From contig JARFQY010000136.1 in assembly GCA_029287535.1 (NCBI GenBank), positions 1-52,042 on the forward strand: DNA of 52,042 bases, in the 5' to 3' direction. A program made the position numbers and the translations under genes. Below the pieces are notes generated by a model. The model worked only from the letters and a program-made list of their open reading frames with translations, did not search any database and was not told the origin of the DNA. Below, in pieces: positions 1 to 8,195 of this stretch (positions are counted from its first letter, which is position 1; every line of letters begins with the position of its first letter). The stretch comes from Filomicrobium sp. (lineage in GTDB: Bacteria; Pseudomonadota; Alphaproteobacteria; Rhizobiales; Hyphomicrobiaceae).

Positions 1-318
1 ATAAATGACCGAGACGACGAACTCGTCCGCCGCTGCGTCCGGGCGTTGCGAGATCCCGATCGCGATTTCCCGAGACGCGCTGGTGGTTTCAGGGCTTGCC
101 GTCGCGCGTGTTTTTGGTGCGGAGCGCAAGCCGACGAGGCCGTCGGGCCGGGCCGCCTCCGCCTCGAGCATCAAAGGCGGCCCCTGCTTTTCTGCCAAAT
201 CGGCAAGACGCGGATCGACAAGAGCAGAAGCGCCGTCTTGTCCTGTCCCCGCGTCCTTGAATTTGAACACCTTCTTGAGAATCTCGATTTGAGCGTTCTG
301 CGCGCTATCCATCTTCAT
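1..318 (-). CDS. N-terminal part of a hypothetical protein, cut by the window edge
   Basis: A minus-strand frame opens with ATG at 318 (second in-frame ATG at 312) and stays open for 106 codons to base 1, so the gene continues outside the window. The product begins MKMDSAQNAQIEILKKVFKF, followed by an Ala/Glu/Pro/Arg-rich, probably flexible stretch. Third codon positions are mostly G or C, as in the surrounding genes, and the plus-strand frames over it look worse. I see no signal peptide or membrane segment and no clear Shine-Dalgarno sequence. I do not recognise the family. The coding call is an inference from frame openness and codon bias. Confidence 0.5.
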   Translation of the reverse strand, partial: MKMDSAQNAQIEILKKVFKFKDAGTGQDGASALVDPRLADLAEKQGPPLMLEAEAARPDGLVGLRSAPKTRATASPETTSASREIAIGISQRPDAAADEFVVSVIY

Positions 319-946
319 CGGGTCAAACCCACTCTGATTTCGGTCAGGCAGCCTGGGCGCAAACCCCGCTATCTGCTCATTTCGCAGCCGCGCCGAAGGC
401 AGGTCTTCCGAGCCGCAAGTCTCTTGCCGGCGAAGATGGACTTGTAGCGGGCAAACTTCACGTCGTTAAACCGATCGCGACAACATCAAGTGCCCGGCTG
501 GAGCCTGCGGAGACCCGGTCGGCGTCCACTGCCAGAAGTTGGCTTCGGGTCACGAGCGAAAGTCCTCAGATTCATCGCTATACTGCACGTAATGTCGCAG
601 ACCTGGCAAGTTCGCGGACCAGCCTTCGCAAATGTCGAGGGGACCGCAACGGCCGCGATCAGGCTTGCGAGCAACGTTCCTGGGTGGCGGGTCGGCACCC
701 GCTCGCGGGGTTTCGTCTGCCGGCACTCCTATCGTCAGCGAGAAACAGTTTCTCGTATCGGCGAAGTGAATTGCTGGATTCCAGCCCGGTTCCTGGCGCG
801 AATTGGATGGACGAGACGCAACTGACGTATCCCGTGTCAGGCCTCGTCGACCCGGCATCGCGCCCCCCCTTGACCCCCTAGCGATGCGCAGGTCCCAAGC
901 CCAGGGCTGGGCACGCGCCCCGTTGACCGGCCTAGCCCTGGCACCT
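319..946. other. About 630 bases without a convincing gene
   Basis: Several overlapping frames exist on both strands, but none has a ribosome binding site together with a sensible protein. The best is a GTG-initiated minus-strand frame at 486-698 whose first 25 residues resemble a signal peptide, but it has no Shine-Dalgarno and its C-terminal half looks random. I also see no tRNA or clear terminator. Confidence 0.4.
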
Positions 947-1222
947 CTATCTTTGACAAGAACGGCTCGGCGTGAAATCGAGCGGCAGGCATGCACCGGC
1001 GTTGCAAAGAGCATTGACCACACAGCGGTACTTCGTGCGAGCCCTGGTATCTTGGAGGGTCGCTCCCCTGCAATTGTAGATTGTCGGGCCGTCGCTCTGG
1101 CCTTCATTAATTCGATACTCGCAAATCCATCCCTTCGGCTCGGTCAGGGCGTAGCTGTCTTGCGCGGGCAGGCTAATGAGTAAGGCAAACAGCGAAGCGA
1201 GTAGGCAACAACCTCTTAGCAT
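947..1222 (-). CDS. Small secreted cysteine-containing protein
   Basis: A 91-residue protein starting at ATG 1222, with a GGAG Shine-Dalgarno 8 bases upstream. Residues 1-25 form a signal peptide (MLRGCCLLASLFALLISLPA and a following small-residue cleavage region). The mature part of about 65 residues contains Cys in WICEYR, IYNCRG, YRCVV, ALCNAGACLP and RSCQR, six in all, consistent with periplasmic disulfides. I do not recognise the family. Good RBS, export signal and Cys pattern make it a likely real gene. The role is unknown. Confidence 0.65.
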   Translation of the reverse strand: MLRGCCLLASLFALLISLPAQDSYALTEPKGWICEYRINEGQSDGPTIYNCRGATLQDTRARTKYRCVVNALCNAGACLPLDFTPSRSCQR

Positions 1223-1409
1223 CGAAAAGACTCCAAGTCTGACGCGCCCACGTCTAACGAGGTGAAGGCTACCCTGCTCTATGTCCGAGAGGCAAGCAAA
1301 CCAACATCAGTATCGGACGGCTGCGTTAAATTGCAGACGCGCATCCTTTCCCATTGCCGAAGTTTCTATGCGCCGACGACGCTAGCCAACGATAACAGGG
1401 CTGGGCACA

Positions 1410-2306
1410 ATGGTGGTTCGGTCTACAAGATCAATGGCCGCCCCAGACAACACCAGCAGGCAAACGGCAATGACAAAGAAGACGCAGGGCAAGCATCCCA
1501 AGCTCGATGAGCTCGACATGGACCGCCGCCTTTCAGGCGAGGAGTACCATCGCCAACTCGAGAAGCTCCAGCGCAAGCTGCAGCAGATACAGCAGGCTTA
1601 CCTGTTCTCTGAGGATTCCGCAGTCCTTGTCTTCGAGGGCTGGGATGCTGCTGGCAAAGGCGGCACAATCAGACGGATTTCGACCGCGCTTGACCCGCGT
1701 AGCTTCAAAGTCTGGCCGATTGGCCCGCCCAGAGACTATTACCTGGACCGCCACTTTCTGTTGCGGTTTATGGAGAGGCTCCCGCCACGTGGGGCGATCA
1801 CCGCATTTGACCGTTCCTGGTATGGCCGCGTTTTGGTGGAACGGGTCGAGGGCCTCACTTCAGAGAAACGTTGGAAGGCGGCGTATCGGGAGATCAACGA
1901 CTTCGAGCGAATGATCGTCGATGATGGCATTCGTATTGTGAAGCTCTTCTTTCACATCACCCCGGACGAGCAACTGGAGCGCTTCGAAGAGCGCCTGCGT
2001 AATCCGCTGAAGCGCTGGAAACTCTCCTATGAAGACTTCCGGAACCGCCGACGTTGGGATGACTATGCAGTCGCTATTGACGAAATGTTCGAGCGCACCT
2101 CGACGTCGGAAGCCCCCTGGACATTGATACCCGCAAACAACAAGAAGTTCGCCCGAATAGCGGCGATGCGCGAGATTGTCGACTGTCTTGGGCAGGGTGT
2201 TGACCTGGCGCCGCCGATGCTTCAAGGCGACGTCCTCGACGAAGCTCGCAAATACCTCGATGTCCCAAAGTCACTCATTGACAGCTTGTCAGGTCGAACC
2301 GAGTGA
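1410..2306 (+). CDS. ppk2: Polyphosphate kinase 2 family protein
   Basis: PPK2 enzymes transfer phosphate between polyphosphate and nucleotides in the cytoplasm. The 298-residue product has the Walker A motif GWDAAGKGG near residues 75-83, the lid and Walker B region FDRSWYGRVLVERVEG, and the C-terminal block RWKLSYEDFRNRRRWDDY. The FDRSWYGRVLVERVEG wording resembles polyphosphate:AMP phosphotransferase-type members, so AMP or ADP may be the acceptor (inference). The start is uncertain: ATG 1410 has AGGG 9 bases upstream, and ATG 1434 and 1470 are alternatives that would remove a poorly conserved leader. It converges on the SYLF gene with 22 bases between stop codons. Confidence 0.9.
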   Translation: MVVRSTRSMAAPDNTSRQTAMTKKTQGKHPKLDELDMDRRLSGEEYHRQLEKLQRKLQQIQQAYLFSEDSAVLVFEGWDAAGKGGTIRRISTALDPRSFKVWPIGPPRDYYLDRHFLLRFMERLPPRGAITAFDRSWYGRVLVERVEGLTSEKRWKAAYREINDFERMIVDDGIRIVKLFFHITPDEQLERFEERLRNPLKRWKLSYEDFRNRRRWDDYAVAIDEMFERTSTSEAPWTLIPANNKKFARIAAMREIVDCLGQGVDLAPPMLQGDVLDEARKYLDVPKSLIDSLSGRTE

Positions 2307-2328
2307 GTTGGCACTCGCCTCGTCTGCC

Positions 2329-2877
2329 TCAGCGGCGGATCTTGGTTATCTTCGAACCCTCGAGCGTGAGATTGTACATCAGGCCCTTCGGGTCCAAGAT
2401 GAAGCCAACAACGGGGCTTTTGATCTTACTGCTGTCGATTGAGCCGCCCACGCCAAGAGTGATAATCGCGATAGACCCGTCAACGCCGACCTTCCACCCG
2501 GCCGACGATCTGAATTGCTCCAGCGCCGTGTGTGTCATGAACATGATGATGACCGATCGCTCCTGGACGCCAAGTTGGAACCCAAAGGAGGCCGATAGCG
2601 TATTGTAGTAGTCAGCCGTTTTGCCCCGCACCAGCAGTGCCCCTTCGCCGTACTCGCCTCCCAAGCCGAAACCGGCTTTGACGACCGATGGAAACACCAA
2701 GATACCCACCGACTTGTCCGCGAGGTCTCGTGCCCCTTTGACCTGATGGAAGAATTTGTCGAGCGTTGCTCGAACACCGGCGTCAATCTCGGGTGCGGAT
2801 GCGGCCTGGCTGTTTGGAACGATAACCACGAAGCTGATTATCGCGAGCACGGCCAGGCAAACAAACGAGCGCAACAT
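2329..2877 (-). CDS. SYLF (Ysc84-like) lipid-binding domain protein, exported
   Basis: A 182-residue protein with a signal peptide (MLRSFVCLAVLAIISFVVIV to about residue 25) and one SYLF domain. Visible hallmarks are VGILVFPSVVKAGFGLGGEYGEGA, YYNTLSASFGFQLGVQ and a C-terminal beta-rich stretch ending LTLEGSKITKIRR. SYLF domains bind phosphoinositides in eukaryotes; bacterial members are secreted or periplasmic proteins of unclear role. ATG 2877 is chosen over an upstream in-frame start at 2961 because GGGAGGAG lies 5-6 bases before it and the signal peptide then begins at residue 1. Confidence 0.88.
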   Translation of the reverse strand: MLRSFVCLAVLAIISFVVIVPNSQAASAPEIDAGVRATLDKFFHQVKGARDLADKSVGILVFPSVVKAGFGLGGEYGEGALLVRGKTADYYNTLSASFGFQLGVQERSVIIMFMTHTALEQFRSSAGWKVGVDGSIAIITLGVGGSIDSSKIKSPVVGFILDPKGLMYNLTLEGSKITKIRR

Positions 2878-2957
2878 GTTATCTCCTCCCAGATCGTTGC
2901 CAAAAACGCTTTCTGGCACTTTTAACCGAGCGAGCCGTCGGCGACGTCGAAGTCGGC

Positions 2958-3143
2958 TCAATTGAGGCTCTTGGAAGCCAATGGATGCGGTGGCCCCGCA
3001 CCCCTGTTTCGCTCGACCGCAAACCGGTGCAGAAGCCGCGCCAAGTCCCTGTTCGTGAAGGGTCCGTTGTTTCGTCGGACAAATGCTGTCCCCTTGCGTA
3101 GCATTTTGGAGATGCCGGGAGCTAATCCAAATTCCTCAGCCAC
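2958..3143 (-). CDS. Possible small basic protein
   Basis: A 61-residue frame opens with GTG at 3143 and ends 80 bases upstream of the SYLF start, on the same strand. It is rich in Arg (for example FVRRNNGPFTNRDLARLLHR) and has no membrane segment or Cys. The Shine-Dalgarno is weak (AGGT directly before GTG). Codon bias is intermediate. It could equally be leader sequence of the SYLF gene. No family recognised. Confidence 0.22.
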   Translation of the reverse strand: MAEEFGLAPGISKMLRKGTAFVRRNNGPFTNRDLARLLHRFAVERNRGAGPPHPLASKSLN

Positions 3144-3211
3144 ACCTATTGCCGGTCTTGTTTTGCAGCCCAGTCATGGCAGCTTGCGGAAACAACGGCA
3201 TGTGCTGTGGT

Positions 3212-3241
3212 CCGACCGCGAGGTCGGCGGGTTTCTTTTTT
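3212..3241 (+). terminator. Hairpin with T-run, possible terminator with no gene upstream
   Basis: CCGACC (3212-3217), loop GCGA and GGTCGG (3222-3227) form a 6-bp stem, followed after five bases by TTTCTTTTTT. No plus-strand gene is apparent upstream (the PPK2 gene ended about 900 bases earlier), so the hairpin would end an unannotated short transcript or be incidental. Confidence 0.35.
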
Positions 3242-3414
3242 GTCCTTGCCCCCTCCAAGACGATCTCGCGGGCATGGGGCCAAACAAACGAGGCGGAACT
3301 GTGAACGCCCCGGCGACGGCGGCAGTTCTTCACCAGCACTGTAAACCGTCCCGTTTGCAGCAGACTGCTCGATACGTGCTCTCGCCACCGGTTTTGCAAC
3401 AGTAAGGATTTCCG

Positions 3415-4167
3415 ATGACAGCGACACTCCAACACAAGAAGGCCCTGATAACCGGAGGTACAACCGGTATCGGTTTTGCTGCTGCCAAGGCCATGATCGA
3501 CCAAGGCGCCGAAGTGATCATTACAGGCCAGAGTGAGGAAAGGCTGAGCCATGCCGTTGCCCATCTCGGGCCCAAGGCATCTGGTGTGGCGGCAGCTTCA
3601 CAGGACCCGGAAACACCAGCGCGTATCGCGCAGGCAGTAGAGGACAGCTTTGGATGCTTGGATGTTTTGTTCGCCAACGCCGGCGCTTGCCGGCTCACCC
3701 CGCTTGGCAACATTGATGCAGAAGACGTGGCACAGCTGATGGCCATAAATGTCACGGGTCCGCTGATGCTGGTGCAATCGTTGCGGCCGCTTTTGAACCG
3801 CGGTGCAAGCGTCTTCTTCACGACATCCAATCTAGATCGGATGGGCGTTCCTGGCATGGCGGCCTACTCGGCGACCAAGGCCGCCCTTCGTTCCCTTGTC
3901 CGCACGCTCGCTGCGGAGTTGGTTGACGACGGTGTCCGGGTCAACGCAATCGCTCCGGGCCCTATCGAGACGACTATTATGGCAAAGACCGGTCTCAGTG
4001 AAAGCGATTTGCTCCTTATGAAGGACCAGATACGATCCTCGGTTCCGCTAGGCCGGTTTGGCGAACCCGAGGAAATAGCCGGGGCCGTTGTTTTTCTCGC
4101 GTCGGATGCGTCAAGCTTCATGCTCGGTGAAGAAGTCACCATCGACGGTGGCCGATGTAATCTCTGA
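3415..4167 (+). CDS. Short-chain dehydrogenase/reductase (SDR)
   Basis: A 250-residue classical SDR oxidoreductase. The Rossmann glycine motif TGGTTGIG is at residues 14-21, the NAG structural motif in LFANAGA near residue 86, and the catalytic Ser (FFTTSN), Tyr and Lys (YSATKAA) have the usual Ser-12-Tyr-3-Lys spacing. The C-terminal block PLGRFGEPEEIAGAVVFLAS with IDGG is characteristic. Substrate and cofactor cannot be read from the sequence. ATG 3415 is supported by AAGGA 7 bases upstream. It stands alone, so no pathway is indicated. Confidence 0.92.
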   Translation: MTATLQHKKALITGGTTGIGFAAAKAMIDQGAEVIITGQSEERLSHAVAHLGPKASGVAAASQDPETPARIAQAVEDSFGCLDVLFANAGACRLTPLGNIDAEDVAQLMAINVTGPLMLVQSLRPLLNRGASVFFTTSNLDRMGVPGMAAYSATKAALRSLVRTLAAELVDDGVRVNAIAPGPIETTIMAKTGLSESDLLLMKDQIRSSVPLGRFGEPEEIAGAVVFLASDASSFMLGEEVTIDGGRCNL

Positions 4168-4375
4168 AGTCCAAACCGGCGCTCTTGCGTTTCAAGTATG
4201 GGGACGGTTGCTACAACACAAACGAGCAGCACATGGGCTATGACCCTGGCAGCAAGGCTATGACGTGAGAGCGTCTGGATTTCGCCGGAGCAGGTAGAGC
4301 GTCTCAATTTTGATGGATAGACTAAGGCAATAATGACCAGCCTGTAGTGGAGCAGACGGTCGAGATGGCGGCTCG

Positions 4376-6082
4376 ATGAAAAAACGAGAAGAAGTAGGAA
4401 CAAGCCGGCAATTCCGGTTCTCCATGCTCCAGGGCATACTCCCCATCAAGAAGGAGCAAGTCCCCTCGGAGGTGCTTGCAGGGCTCACGCTTGCCGCATT
4501 GGCCATTCCTGAAGTGATGGGTTACACGAAGATCGCTGGCACTCCGGTGATTTTCGGCCTGTACACCATCTTAGTGCCGATGGCGCTATTTGCCTTGTTC
4601 GGCTCGTCTCGACACTTGGTCGTTGGCGCCGACTCGGCAACGGCAGCCATTCTCGCCGCAGGCTTGATCGGGTTGGCGGCCACCGGCTCGGATGAATACG
4701 TTGCGCTGGCGTCCGTGCTCGCCTTTTTGGCCGCTGGATTTCTCATTCTTGCACGCTTGATTGGCCTCGGCTTCATGGCCGATTTTCTGTCGCGCACGGT
4801 CTTGATTGGTTTTTTGACGGGTGTCGGTATTCAAGTGGCATTGGGCCAGCTTTCCGGCATGTTGGGTTTGAAGGGCGGCGGGCACGGAACCTTGCTCAAG
4901 GTCTGGAATGATCTGCACCAGATCAAACAGATCAATTTCTATGCCCTGTCGATCGCGATTTGCGTGCTGGCCATTATTGTTGGATCCAAGGTGTTTTCAA
5001 AGCGAATCCCGGGTGCGCTCATCGCCGTTGTCGGGGCCATCACTGCCAGCTGGGCATTCGATCTCGATCAGCATGTGCACGTCCTCGGACCCGTCCCTGG
5101 TGGCCTTCCGCACTTTGGATTGCCGGGAGTGACTTGGAGTTGGGAACTCATAACCAAATTGGTTCCCACGGCATTTGCCATGTTTATTGTGATACTGGCG
5201 CAGAGTGCTGCGACATCCCGCGCCTACGCCGCGCGATACAATGAACGCTTCAGTGAGAATACCGATCTAGTTGGGCTGGGGCTTGCGAATGTGGGCGCCG
5301 GCCTGTCGGGCACGTTTGTCGTCAACGGTAGTCCCACCAAGACGCAGATGGTCGACAGCGCTGGCGGAAGATCCCAGCTGTCGATGCTGGTGACCGCCGT
5401 AACCGTGCTGGTGGTGCTTTTGTTTTTGACCGCGCCATTGGCCCATATGCCAGACGCAGTGCTGGCGGCGGTCGTGTTCATGATCGGTGTCGAACTGATC
5501 GACGTCTCAAACATGCGCAAGATTTACAACGAGCGCCGCTCGGAATTCTGGGTGGCGCTGGTTACGGCTGTGACCGTCGTGCTGGTGGGAGTCGAACAGG
5601 GCATCATTCTCGCGATTGTCCTGTCGCTGCTCGATCATGTTCGCCGCGGCTATCGGCCGAAGAACTCCGTAATTGTCTCAGGCGCCGATGGAGATTGGCA
5701 CGCACTGCCGGTAACACAGCCGGCACAAGTCGAGCCCGGTCTCATGATCTACCGCTTCACGCACAGCATGTACTACGCAAACTCAGAGCAACTCTCAGAG
5801 CAAATCCTCTATCTGGTCCAGAATGCAAAACCCCCGCTAGAGTGTTTCTGTATCGATGCATCAGCCGTGGACGATGTCGACTTTTCCGCGGCCGAGACCT
5901 TGCGCTCGCTTCACCGTATCTTGGAGGCGCGGGGTGTTCGTTTGGTGTTTGCCGAAGTGATGGATGACGTCGAATCTGAGTATCGCGAACAGCTCGAGAG
6001 TCTCGTGGAGGAGGGAGCGATCTATCCAACATTGGAAGATGTCGTGAGTGCCTACCGCAAAGACACCAAGGCAGGTGGATGA
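4376..6082 (+). CDS. SulP family anion transporter with C-terminal STAS domain
   Basis: A 568-residue inner-membrane protein of the SLC26/SulP family, which transports sulfate, bicarbonate, dicarboxylates or other anions. Residues about 25-440 contain some ten to twelve hydrophobic segments, beginning with the conserved region LAALAIPEVMGYTKIAGTP and including VNGSPTKTQMVDSAGGRSQ. Residues about 450-555 form a STAS domain (ECFCIDASAVDDVDFSAAET). Specificity cannot be assigned. ATG 4376 lacks a strong Shine-Dalgarno and Met 17 (4424) is an alternative. The gene is separated by about 200 bases from the SDR gene and probably has its own promoter. Confidence 0.93.
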   Translation: MKKREEVGTSRQFRFSMLQGILPIKKEQVPSEVLAGLTLAALAIPEVMGYTKIAGTPVIFGLYTILVPMALFALFGSSRHLVVGADSATAAILAAGLIGLAATGSDEYVALASVLAFLAAGFLILARLIGLGFMADFLSRTVLIGFLTGVGIQVALGQLSGMLGLKGGGHGTLLKVWNDLHQIKQINFYALSIAICVLAIIVGSKVFSKRIPGALIAVVGAITASWAFDLDQHVHVLGPVPGGLPHFGLPGVTWSWELITKLVPTAFAMFIVILAQSAATSRAYAARYNERFSENTDLVGLGLANVGAGLSGTFVVNGSPTKTQMVDSAGGRSQLSMLVTAVTVLVVLLFLTAPLAHMPDAVLAAVVFMIGVELIDVSNMRKIYNERRSEFWVALVTAVTVVLVGVEQGIILAIVLSLLDHVRRGYRPKNSVIVSGADGDWHALPVTQPAQVEPGLMIYRFTHSMYYANSEQLSEQILYLVQNAKPPLECFCIDASAVDDVDFSAAETLRSLHRILEARGVRLVFAEVMDDVESEYREQLESLVEEGAIYPTLEDVVSAYRKDTKAGG

Positions 6083-6277
6083 AGCCGATGCATGTTGGCA
6101 GCCTTGCAAAGGTGCTGGCGGGACCGCACGCATTTTCAGTTCTCGTGCTTGCTTGAAAATCGAGTTGCAATCTGGCAGATTTCCTCCGCGCACGTCTTTG
6201 ACTTCAACGCGTCCCGAAAAAGAATGCAGATGCCCGATAACCTATTCTACAGTGCCGCATCGGCGGTGATTGATCCC

Positions 6278-6952
6278 ATGAGATTTGCGGCTCTCTTCTT
6301 TTTAGTAGTGACGATGACGAGTGGACATAGCCAAGCGGGCGATATCCCAGATGATTTCGTGGACATCGCCAAGGTTGCACCTGGTATCGTGGTTGAAGCA
6401 CGCTACGCCGGTTATCACAATTTCCTTGGCCGACCGGTCGACGGCTACGAAGCCGCGCGCTGCTTATTGACACGGCCTGCCGCCGAAGCTCTGGCCCGCG
6501 TGCAAAATGACCTCAAGCCTTTCGGTTTCGGCCTCAAGGCCTTCGACTGCTACCGTCCGGAGCGCGCGGTTGCCGATTTTGTTCGTTGGGCGAACGATAC
6601 CGATGACACCAAAATGAAGGAAGAGTTCTATCCCGATCTCACCAAGGATCAGCTGTTTTCCAAGGGCTACATCGCGTCGCGTTCAAGCCATACGCGTGGT
6701 TCGACCGTCGATGTGACGCTGATCACGCTGCCGGCCCGGATCGAAGTTTATATGGGCACGAGGTTTGACTACTTCTCCAAGCGATCTTGGCCCGACGATC
6801 CCGAACAGCCCGTTGAGGCTCGCGCAAATCGGCTTCTGCTTGCAAGCATCATGAAGCTGCATGGCTTCCAGCCCTATCCTTATGAGTGGTGGCATTTCAC
6901 GCTCGAAAACGAGCCTTACCCGGATACGTATTTTGATTTTCCGGTGAGGTAG
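6278..6952 (+). CDS. D-alanyl-D-alanine dipeptidase, VanX-like (peptidase M15D)
   Basis: A 224-residue zinc peptidase that should hydrolyse D-Ala-D-Ala, here exported and therefore more likely a peptidoglycan-turnover or recycling enzyme than a resistance factor (inference). The signal peptide is MRFAALFFLVVTMTSGHSQA. M15 features are the DCYRPERA motif, the zinc-binding SSHTRGSTVDVTL (His and Asp) and EWWHF (catalytic Glu and third ligand His). ATG 6278 is preferred over in-frame starts at 6092, 6224 and 6230 because it puts the signal peptide at the N-terminus. A GCTGCC/GGCAGC hairpin (6952-6970) overlaps the stop codon, with a T6 run about 15 bases later. Confidence 0.88.
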   Translation: MRFAALFFLVVTMTSGHSQAGDIPDDFVDIAKVAPGIVVEARYAGYHNFLGRPVDGYEAARCLLTRPAAEALARVQNDLKPFGFGLKAFDCYRPERAVADFVRWANDTDDTKMKEEFYPDLTKDQLFSKGYIASRSSHTRGSTVDVTLITLPARIEVYMGTRFDYFSKRSWPDDPEQPVEARANRLLLASIMKLHGFQPYPYEWWHFTLENEPYPDTYFDFPVR

Positions 6953-7062
6953 CTGCCGCGGGGAGGCAGCCGTCATGGGAGCTTGTTTTTTCGAAGGCTG
7001 ATATTGCCGGCTGTCCAACGCCCTGCCGTCGACGGAAACTCTTCGCCAGCCCGCAAAGGAAG

Positions 7063-7085
7063 CCGGCCGCCACTGGGGCGGCCGG
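7063..7085. terminator. Perfect 9-bp GC-rich stem-loop between convergent genes
   Basis: CCGGCCGCC (7063-7071) and GGCGGCCGG (7077-7085) are exact inverted repeats with a 5-base loop. The hairpin lies between the converging dipeptidase and EF-hand-like genes and may act as a terminator, but neither side has a good T-run. Confidence 0.4.
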
Positions 7086-7147
7086 TCACTTATGTCGGGC
7101 AGTTCATGCCGGACGTGTCACAGCTTCGGTCGTTTCAAGGGCTTGGC

Positions 7148-7417
7148 TTAGTTGCCAGACTCTTCAGACAGGTTTTCCCAGAAACCCGCTTCGCATGCTT
7201 TCGAATACTGGGCAGCAGAAATGCTACCGTCCTTGGTATCTCCAACCGTGATACCTTTGATCGCCATGTCGTCGCGGAACTTCTTCGCCTCATCACCCTT
7301 CAGGTGACCGTCACCACTGATGTCGTAGGCATTCCACGATTTGGCGCAATCTTCTTCGGCAAAGGCTGGATTAACGATCAATACCGCCAAAGCGGCTCCC
7401 AGGATCAGCGTCCTCAT
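7148..7417 (-). CDS. Secreted EF-hand-like calcium-binding protein
   Basis: An 89-residue protein with signal peptide MRTLILGAALAVLIVNPAFA and a canonical EF-hand-like loop DISGDGHLKGDE at about mature residues 17-28; a second stretch DTKDGSISAAQY looks like a degenerate second loop. Calcium binding in the periplasm is the likely property; the physiological role is unknown. ATG 7417 is chosen over an upstream ATG because it starts the signal peptide directly and has GGAGTGGGAT nearby. Two Cys (EEDCAKSW and SKACEAG) may form a disulfide. Confidence 0.75.
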   Translation of the reverse strand: MRTLILGAALAVLIVNPAFAEEDCAKSWNAYDISGDGHLKGDEAKKFRDDMAIKGITVGDTKDGSISAAQYSKACEAGFWENLSEESGN

Positions 7418-7446
7418 CCGATCCCACTCCATACACATTCTGAAAC

Positions 7447-7489
7447 GCTCCGGTCGGGTAATAGTGAGCGAATTTTTGGAGACCGGAGC
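7447..7489. promoter_or_regulatory. Spaced 9-bp inverted repeat upstream of the EF-hand-like gene
   Basis: GCTCCGGTC (7447-7455) and GACCGGAGC (7481-7489) are perfect inverted repeats separated by 25 bases, 30 bases upstream of the start at 7417. On the minus strand a T-rich run (7490-7496) precedes the element. It could be an operator dimer or a long-loop hairpin in the leader. No regulator is identifiable. Confidence 0.4.
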
Positions 7490-7730
7490 AAAAAAATATC
7501 ACCAACCTCAAATCTGCTTTTGTAACTCAAAGCTGGTGATCTACTCCACTCCGCCGGACCCAAACTTCAGCACGACGGTCCCTCAGCGTAGCAGGTGAGG
7601 CGTCTTGTCGCAATGATTTCCACCCGCCTTATTGTCGAAGTTTCGCCCCATCGGAACTGCCCAAGCCATTGCGAATTATGGATTTTTGGGTGCGCATACA
7701 CCCCAGGCTCAGTCGCTCGAAGTGGCTTGG

Positions 7731-7817
7731 TTAACTCCACTCGTACATCCAATTCAGCAAGGCCAGAAGAAACAGCGCGATACCAATGGCAAATAATACG
7801 TAGTGCCGCTTCTGCAT
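7731..7817 (-). CDS. 28-residue single-pass membrane protein
   Basis: A very short gene opens with ATG 7817 and a strong GAGGAAA Shine-Dalgarno 6-7 bases upstream, ending with TAA at 7731. The product starts MQKRHYVLFAIGIALFLLAL and ends NWMYEWS: a positively charged N-terminus, one hydrophobic helix of about 18 residues and an aromatic C-terminus. Such proteins usually modulate a larger membrane complex, but no partner is evident. It is divergent from the gene at 7890. Family not recognised. Confidence 0.6.
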   Translation of the reverse strand: MQKRHYVLFAIGIALFLLALLNWMYEWS

Positions 7818-7889
7818 GCTTTGTTTCCTCTGTAGTAATGCCTGCGCTCGGTCGCTAACCTTAGCCGATCCTATCGGTCAAAGGAGCGC

Positions 7890-8126
7890 ATGCAGCAAAC
7901 AATGAACCAGGCAGAATTGGAAGACCTACTCAAAGCGCTTCCTCCAAGAACGACACTGTTCGTTCCAAACGATGTCGCCGACGCCCTGGCCGGCAACCAG
8001 GAAGCATTGACCGTCATGAACGAAATGGCCGCGAATTCCAATTGCGAACTCGGCATCGATCAGTCGTTCGCGAGCCTGCCGGAGCCGGCTGAAGAAGGCT
8101 TCACCTTTCGCAAGCGGCCAGCTTGA
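7890..8126 (+). CDS. Small hypothetical cytoplasmic protein
   Basis: A 78-residue acidic protein starting at ATG 7890 with an AAGGAGCGC Shine-Dalgarno. It reads as soluble and helical in its N-terminal half (MNQAELEDLLKALPPRTTLF, then NDVADALAGNQEAL) with a single Cys. No domain is recognised. The strong RBS and clean reading frame support a real gene. Confidence 0.6.
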   Translation: MQQTMNQAELEDLLKALPPRTTLFVPNDVADALAGNQEALTVMNEMAANSNCELGIDQSFASLPEPAEEGFTFRKRPA

Positions 8127-8195
8127 CGTTGGCGTGTCGCACTCGTTCTTGTACGCCCGTCCGTGCCGACGGCGAGACGCGCCCGTGGGGTGAGC

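Noticed and set aside
486-698. A GTG-initiated minus-strand frame with a signal-peptide-like start (MPTRHPGTLLASLIAAVAVP)
   Set aside because: No Shine-Dalgarno, only a GTG start, and its C-terminal half looks random; kept out of the feature list.
550-1107. A 185-codon minus-strand frame
   Set aside because: It overlaps the better-supported secreted protein at 947-1222 and has low-complexity, Arg-rich sequence without a domain.
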